Assembly: GCA_018432645.1 (NCBI GenBank)
Contig: JAHDSP010000393.1
Span: 1 to 8,738, forward strand
Direction: 5' to 3'
From: Bacteroidales bacterium
GTDB taxonomy: Bacteria; Bacteroidota; Bacteroidia; Bacteroidales; DTU049
DNA length: 8,738 nucleotides
The translations under genes and the position numbers were made by a program. Each line of letters begins with the position of its first letter. Within the stretch, counting starts at the first letter, position 1. Of this stretch, positions 5,617 through 8,738 are shown piece by piece. A model generated the notes under the pieces. That model was not told the origin of the DNA. It saw only the letters and a program-made list of their open reading frames with translations, and searched no databases.

Positions 5617-8238
5617 ATGGGCATTAAAATTGAAAAAATTAATATAAATAATTTAGGTCCAATATCTAATGGTACCTATAATCTAAATAATATAAACCTG
5701 ATATTTAGCAAAAATGAAGGAGGCAAATCAATATTAGTAGAGTTTATTTTGCGAGCGTTATTCAATAAAAAATTTTTATGGGGTTATAATAGAGAATTAG
5801 GAAACGGTAAAATTGAGATTTCAGGTATAGATCAGGCTTCTAAAAACTATTCGCCAAATAGTAAAGATAAATTGGATAAATATTTAGAGAAAACCTTAGA
5901 AACCTTTCAGGCTTCATTACCCAAACTCCTTGTTGTCAAAAGCGGAGAAACATACATCGATGAGGGACCTGATGGTATAAATATAGATACTCTAAAAAAA
6001 TTACTTTCTTCTAAAAATATTTTAGACAAAATCGATAGTAAAATACCAACTACTATACAAAATGCCAATTTTACTGGTAATGTTATCAATATTAATAGTA
6101 CTGGTGATGGTAAAACATACAAAGAGCTCAAAGACACTCAATTATTAAAGATAAATAAACTATTAGAAAAATTAAACAATAATAAAATAGATGAAGCATT
6201 AAAATTAAATAATGAAATCAATGATTTAAAAGATAAAATAAATAATCAATTAAATGCTAAAAAATTCAGAGCTTATACCCTAGCAAATCAAAAAAAAGAA
6301 CTAGAAAATGAATTAAAAAAATATCCTGATGAAAAAATAAATAATCTAAATAAATATTTAGATGAATACAATAAAATTAAAGGAAACATAGACAAAATAA
6401 ATAAAGAACTATCATCACTTACAAGCCAAATAAATGATTTGCAGTATGTAAAAAATATATATGAAAATCAATCAAAAGCTAAAAGATACAAAGCATATCT
6501 ACTAGATAAACAAATAAACGAAATCAAACAAGAATTAAATAAAATCACTGACGACAATATCAATAAACTCGAAAATAATATTTCAACTTATAAAAATAAA
6601 AAAGAAGAATATCGAAGAAAGTCAATAGAACTTGAAAAATTAGAAGAAAAATATAAAGATTATAATTGGGTAACAAATGTAAAAATTAAATACTTAGATT
6701 TAAAGCAAAAAATTTACAACAAAAAATTTAGCAAAACATATTTGATAATAGCTGCCTCAATATTTGTTGCTGGTCTCATCATTTCTCTTTTTAACATTAG
6801 CAATTTAATTGGCATTTTGCTAATGCTCGTAGGCTTTGGCTTTAGTACTTATTTTTCTTTGAATTTACATAAATCGCTTAAACAAAAAGCTTTTAATGAT
6901 GAGCTGGAAAATTTGCAAGAATCTTTTAAAGATAAATTTAATCTAGATCTCAATGAGGCTTCATTAGATACAGTCATTAGCGACCTAGACGTATCAAAAC
7001 TGATAGCAAGAGTACAAGATGAACTTCAAAACTTATTTACTGAAATATCTAATTTGAAATCTGAAATAGAAAAGATGTTGTTTCAAATTTTCTCCGTAAA
7101 TATTAATGAAGATGACTGGATAAATGAATTAACAAAATATATTCAAAAAAGAAATGAACTGAAAAAACAAATTTTAAATTTAGAAAAACTATATTATGGA
7201 TTAAATGTTGATGTGGCTGACTATTACTCCGAAAGTGTGGATGAGGTATATGATCCTGTCATATTCAATGATTCAAAAGAAAAATTAAGTCAACTAAAAA
7301 ATCTAGAAGAACAACAAAAAAATAAAAAAAATGAGCTAAATAAAGAAATAGAAAATTTAGAAATTGTATCAAAAAACATTAATAATATCTTTATAAATTT
7401 GCTAAATGAGCAAATAACTGAAAACGAATGGAATAACAAACTCAATGAATTAATTAAACACAAAATTACCACTCAAAACAAACTGGTTGCTGTTCATACT
7501 GAATTAGAAAGTCTAGGTATAGCAAAAGATGAATATTTAAGTGAAGATCCTAAAATAGAATATAATGCTGAAGAATTGTCGAACCTAGAAAAAAAATTAA
7601 AAATTATCGATGAAAAATATAAAGAATTAGAACAAGAAAATTTGGTTTTAAAAAATGAAATTACTATTGCTACAGGTGCGTCTATTGGTGAAGATTGGAA
7701 TATACTAATAGAAAGATTAAATACGAAGAAAAAAGAAATAATAGATCAATTGCGACAAAAAGAAGCTTACATTATAGCTGGCATTATTGTTCACCAAACC
7801 ATTAATGACTTATTGCAAGAAGAAGAGAAGCAAATACAAAAAAATATAAATTCAAAAGAATTTTGTGACATTCTATATAAAATAACAGGGAAATATAATG
7901 GCTTATCTATTAATAATGACGGTAAACTGACTATTACAAGTCAAATGGCTGATTATGATCTTCGTGATCTCAGCACTGGCACCAAAGAACAAGTACTTTT
8001 CGCTCTACGTGTTACTTTAGCAGAAAAAATACTTGGGAACAAAGCATTTTTTATCCTTGATGATGCCTTTCAGCATAGCGATTATGACCGTCGCCCTAGG
8101 CTCATAGACCAACTTTTCACACTTGCAGACGAAGGTTGGCAAATTATATATCTGACTATGGACGATAATATAAGAGATATATTTACAAACAAAGGGTTGA
8201 AGAGAGAGGATTATCAAATGATAGAGTTAAATAGTTAA
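5617..8238 (+). CDS. Rad50/SbcC-like ATPase with membrane hairpin (YhaN-like)
   Basis: An 873-residue SMC/Rad50-type ATPase. The N-terminal half-domain has Walker A S31-KNEGG-K37-S38. The C-terminal half-domain has signature LSTGTKEQ (785-792), Walker B FFILDD (811-816), D-loop FQHSD (818-822) and the end strand WQIIYLTMDD (841-850). Between them lie two long Lys/Glu/Asn-rich coiled-coil arms (about 175-368 and 420-735) joined by two hydrophobic segments (about 375-392 and 397-417) with only NISN between. The zinc hook of Rad50/SbcC is absent; the only cysteine I find is C750. Lysines flank both hydrophobic segments, so both arms are predicted cytoplasmic and the apex sits in the inner membrane, as in YhaN-type proteins. 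Oddities: Ser at the first Walker A Gly, Asp at the catalytic Glu, no switch-loop His, and internal repeats in both arms. It presumably drives the upstream Mre11-like nuclease. The ATG at 5617 follows an A-rich leader without a Shine-Dalgarno sequence. Confidence 0.85.
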   Translation: MGIKIEKININNLGPISNGTYNLNNINLIFSKNEGGKSILVEFILRALFNKKFLWGYNRELGNGKIEISGIDQASKNYSPNSKDKLDKYLEKTLETFQASLPKLLVVKSGETYIDEGPDGINIDTLKKLLSSKNILDKIDSKIPTTIQNANFTGNVININSTGDGKTYKELKDTQLLKINKLLEKLNNNKIDEALKLNNEINDLKDKINNQLNAKKFRAYTLANQKKELENELKKYPDEKINNLNKYLDEYNKIKGNIDKINKELSSLTSQINDLQYVKNIYENQSKAKRYKAYLLDKQINEIKQELNKITDDNINKLENNISTYKNKKEEYRRKSIELEKLEEKYKDYNWVTNVKIKYLDLKQKIYNKKFSKTYLIIAASIFVAGLIISLFNISNLIGILLMLVGFGFSTYFSLNLHKSLKQKAFNDELENLQESFKDKFNLDLNEASLDTVISDLDVSKLIARVQDELQNLFTEISNLKSEIEKMLFQIFSVNINEDDWINELTKYIQKRNELKKQILNLEKLYYGLNVDVADYYSESVDEVYDPVIFNDSKEKLSQLKNLEEQQKNKKNELNKEIENLEIVSKNINNIFINLLNEQITENEWNNKLNELIKHKITTQNKLVAVHTELESLGIAKDEYLSEDPKIEYNAEELSNLEKKLKIIDEKYKELEQENLVLKNEITIATGASIGEDWNILIERLNTKKKEIIDQLRQKEAYIIAGIIVHQTINDLLQEEEKQIQKNINSKEFCDILYKITGKYNGLSINNDGKLTITSQMADYDLRDLSTGTKEQVLFALRVTLAEKILGNKAFFILDDAFQHSDYDRRPRLIDQLFTLADEGWQIIYLTMDDNIRDIFTNKGLKREDYQMIELNS

Positions 8239-8296
8239 AAAACACGAACTTTTTACAATTAAATGAAAAGGTTTATGAAACTTTGAATTTAATAAA

Positions 8297-8322
8297 TTTG
8301 TTTAAAATAATTAATGATATTA
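8297..8322. repeat. 26-bp direct repeat, downstream copy
   Basis: Partner of 4277-4302, same orientation, 25 of 26 positions identical. The 3' part overlaps the palindrome at 8314-8329. It lies 58 bases after the stop of the Rad50-like gene and 47 bases before the transposase start. Confidence 0.6.
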
Positions 8323-8329
8323 ATATCAT
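8314..8329. promoter_or_regulatory. 16-bp perfect palindrome, possible operator
   Basis: ATGATATTAATATCAT is its own reverse complement. It ends 15 bases before the -7 element of the transposase gene and so overlaps where a -33 element would sit. Binding by a dimeric protein there could repress transposase expression. With flanking TTA and ATTAA the symmetry nearly continues after a one-base shift. It consists almost only of A and T, so chance cannot be excluded. Confidence 0.4.
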
Positions 8330-8344
8330 ATTAAAATTTTTATG

Positions 8345-8352
8345 TATATTTG
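8345..8352 (+). promoter_or_regulatory. Bacteroidota-type -7 element of the transposase gene
   Basis: TATATTTG matches TAnnTTTG exactly and ends 17 nt before the ATG at 8370, giving a predicted leader of about ten bases. No TTG-type -33 element is seen; the palindrome at 8314-8329 occupies that region. Confidence 0.6.
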
Positions 8353-8369
8353 CCAAAAAATCAGTATTT

Positions 8370-8738
8370 ATGAAGACTTTAGTTGATAACATTGATAAAC
8401 ATCTGGCTATGAGTAAGGAAGACTCCAAAGCCTTCTTTGATAATCTCTACGATTTCCTGCTAGAGAAAGAAGCAGACACAGTAGATTATCAAGGTTTAAA
8501 AATTCAAAGTACTCCACCACTTTGTCCAAACTGTCGTAGTAACAATATTGTAAAAAATGGCAAACAAAAAGGTATACAAAATTATCGTTGCAAACACTGT
8601 GGCAGACAATTTAGAGTTACCACTGGCACTTTTGTGTATCGATTACAAAAACCACAACTTATGCTCGAGTACATTCGTTGTATGGTTGCAGGCAAAAGTC
8701 TCAGAGCTTGTGCTAGAGAGGTTGGCATTAGTCTGCCA
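8370..8738 (+). CDS. IS1595-like transposase, N-terminal part (runs off window)
   Basis: An open frame of 123 codons with no stop before the window edge, so only the N-terminal part is visible. After a charged helical segment (1-45) comes a zinc ribbon: C52-P-N-C55 and C74-K-H-C77, with the IVKNGKQKGIQNYRC pattern between the pairs and RQFRVTTGTF after it. This is the layout of IS1595-family N-terminal zinc-binding domains; the related IS1 ribbon is the main alternative, and the TTGTF segment favours IS1595. A helix-turn-helix-like stretch (AGKSLRACAREVGIS, 107-121) follows. The DDE-type catalytic domain would lie beyond the window, so intactness is unknown. From about 8378 the sequence is visibly richer in G+C than its surroundings, consistent with horizontal acquisition. 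Confidence 0.85.
   Translation, partial: MKTLVDNIDKHLAMSKEDSKAFFDNLYDFLLEKEADTVDYQGLKIQSTPPLCPNCRSNNIVKNGKQKGIQNYRCKHCGRQFRVTTGTFVYRLQKPQLMLEYIRCMVAGKSLRACAREVGISLP

Larger units (their letters stand above)
8239..8369. other. Spacer between ATPase and transposase genes
   Basis: This AT-rich spacer contains the downstream 26-bp repeat copy, a 16-bp palindrome and a good -7 element for the transposase gene. An imperfect stem pairs AACTTTTT (8247-8254) with AAAAGGTT (8266-8273) through one G-U, but it lacks a U-tract, so I do not call it a terminator. The left end of the insertion sequence should lie here, but its terminal inverted repeat cannot be identified without the right end. Confidence 0.5.
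8239..8738 (+). mobile_element. Left part of an IS1595-like insertion sequence
   Basis: The presence of the element is inferred from the transposase gene that starts at 8370 with its own promoter. The outer boundary is uncertain and lies somewhere between the ATPase stop (8238) and the promoter (8345). No terminal inverted repeat or target duplication can be recognised because the right end is outside the window. The start given here is the outer limit. Confidence 0.5.

Noticed and set aside
5907..6137. 76-residue minus-strand ORF inside the Rad50-like gene
   Set aside because: Antisense shadow; its hydrophobic look reflects complementing a Lys/Asp/Asn-rich frame.
7290..7472. 60-residue Phe/Ser-rich minus-strand ORF
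   Set aside because: Complement of A-rich coiled-coil codons, not a gene.
8017..8217. 66-residue minus-strand ORF over the Walker B region
   Set aside because: Antisense to conserved ATPase motifs; no start context or homology signal.
5617..8238. Classical SbcC with zinc hook
   Set aside because: No CxxC anywhere; the coiled-coil centre is a hydrophobic hairpin instead.
8247..8273. Terminator after the Rad50-like gene
   Set aside because: A weak A/T stem with a G-U pair and no following U-tract.

Overview
The window is a strongly AT-rich stretch of bacterial chromosome, about a quarter G+C judged by eye. It probably comes from the Bacteroidota or a close relative. Three starts are preceded by the Bacteroidota-type -7 element TAnnTTTG at short distance, no gene has a convincing Shine-Dalgarno sequence (starts follow A/T-rich leaders), and there is a secreted TlpA-type thioredoxin with a beta-rich N-terminal region typical of that phylum. 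The species cannot be named from the sequence.

Layout. Bases 1-285 are non-coding and hold a heptamer tandem repeat. Bases 286-1775 (+) are a translationally coupled pair: a YihY/BrkB-type membrane protein and a SpoU/TrmH-type RNA 2'-O-methyltransferase, overlapping by one base. A short convergent spacer follows. On the minus strand, coaD (phosphopantetheine adenylyltransferase, 3421-3915) leads into an exported TlpA-like thioredoxin-domain protein (1912-3345). Next is a divergent, extremely AT-rich intergenic region (3916-4543) with a dyad, a possible promoter and an orphan 16-codon signal-peptide-like ORF. Bases 4544-8238 (+) are a two-gene operon: an Mre11/SbcD-like phosphoesterase and a Rad50/SbcC-like coiled-coil ATPase. 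Bases 8370-8738 (+) are the 5' part of an IS1595-like transposase gene that runs off the window and is visibly richer in G+C.

The most interesting object is the 4544-8238 pair. The nuclease has a complete set of metallophosphoesterase motifs. The ATPase has no CxxC zinc hook. Where the Rad50 hook would be, it carries a hydrophobic hairpin (about residues 375-417), so the complex is predicted to be tethered to the inner membrane by its coiled-coil apex, as in the YhaO/YhaN-type branch of the family. Its ATPase motifs are also non-standard: Ser at the first Walker A position, Asp at the catalytic Glu position, and no His in the switch loop. The arms are unequal and contain internal repeats. The cassette is bracketed by a 26-bp direct repeat with one mismatch (4277-4302 and 8297-8322), and the downstream copy lies just before the transposase gene. 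A role in DNA-end processing at the membrane (repair, or defence against incoming DNA) is inference.

The other genes are ordinary housekeeping or envelope functions with no evident link to the nuclease/ATPase pair.
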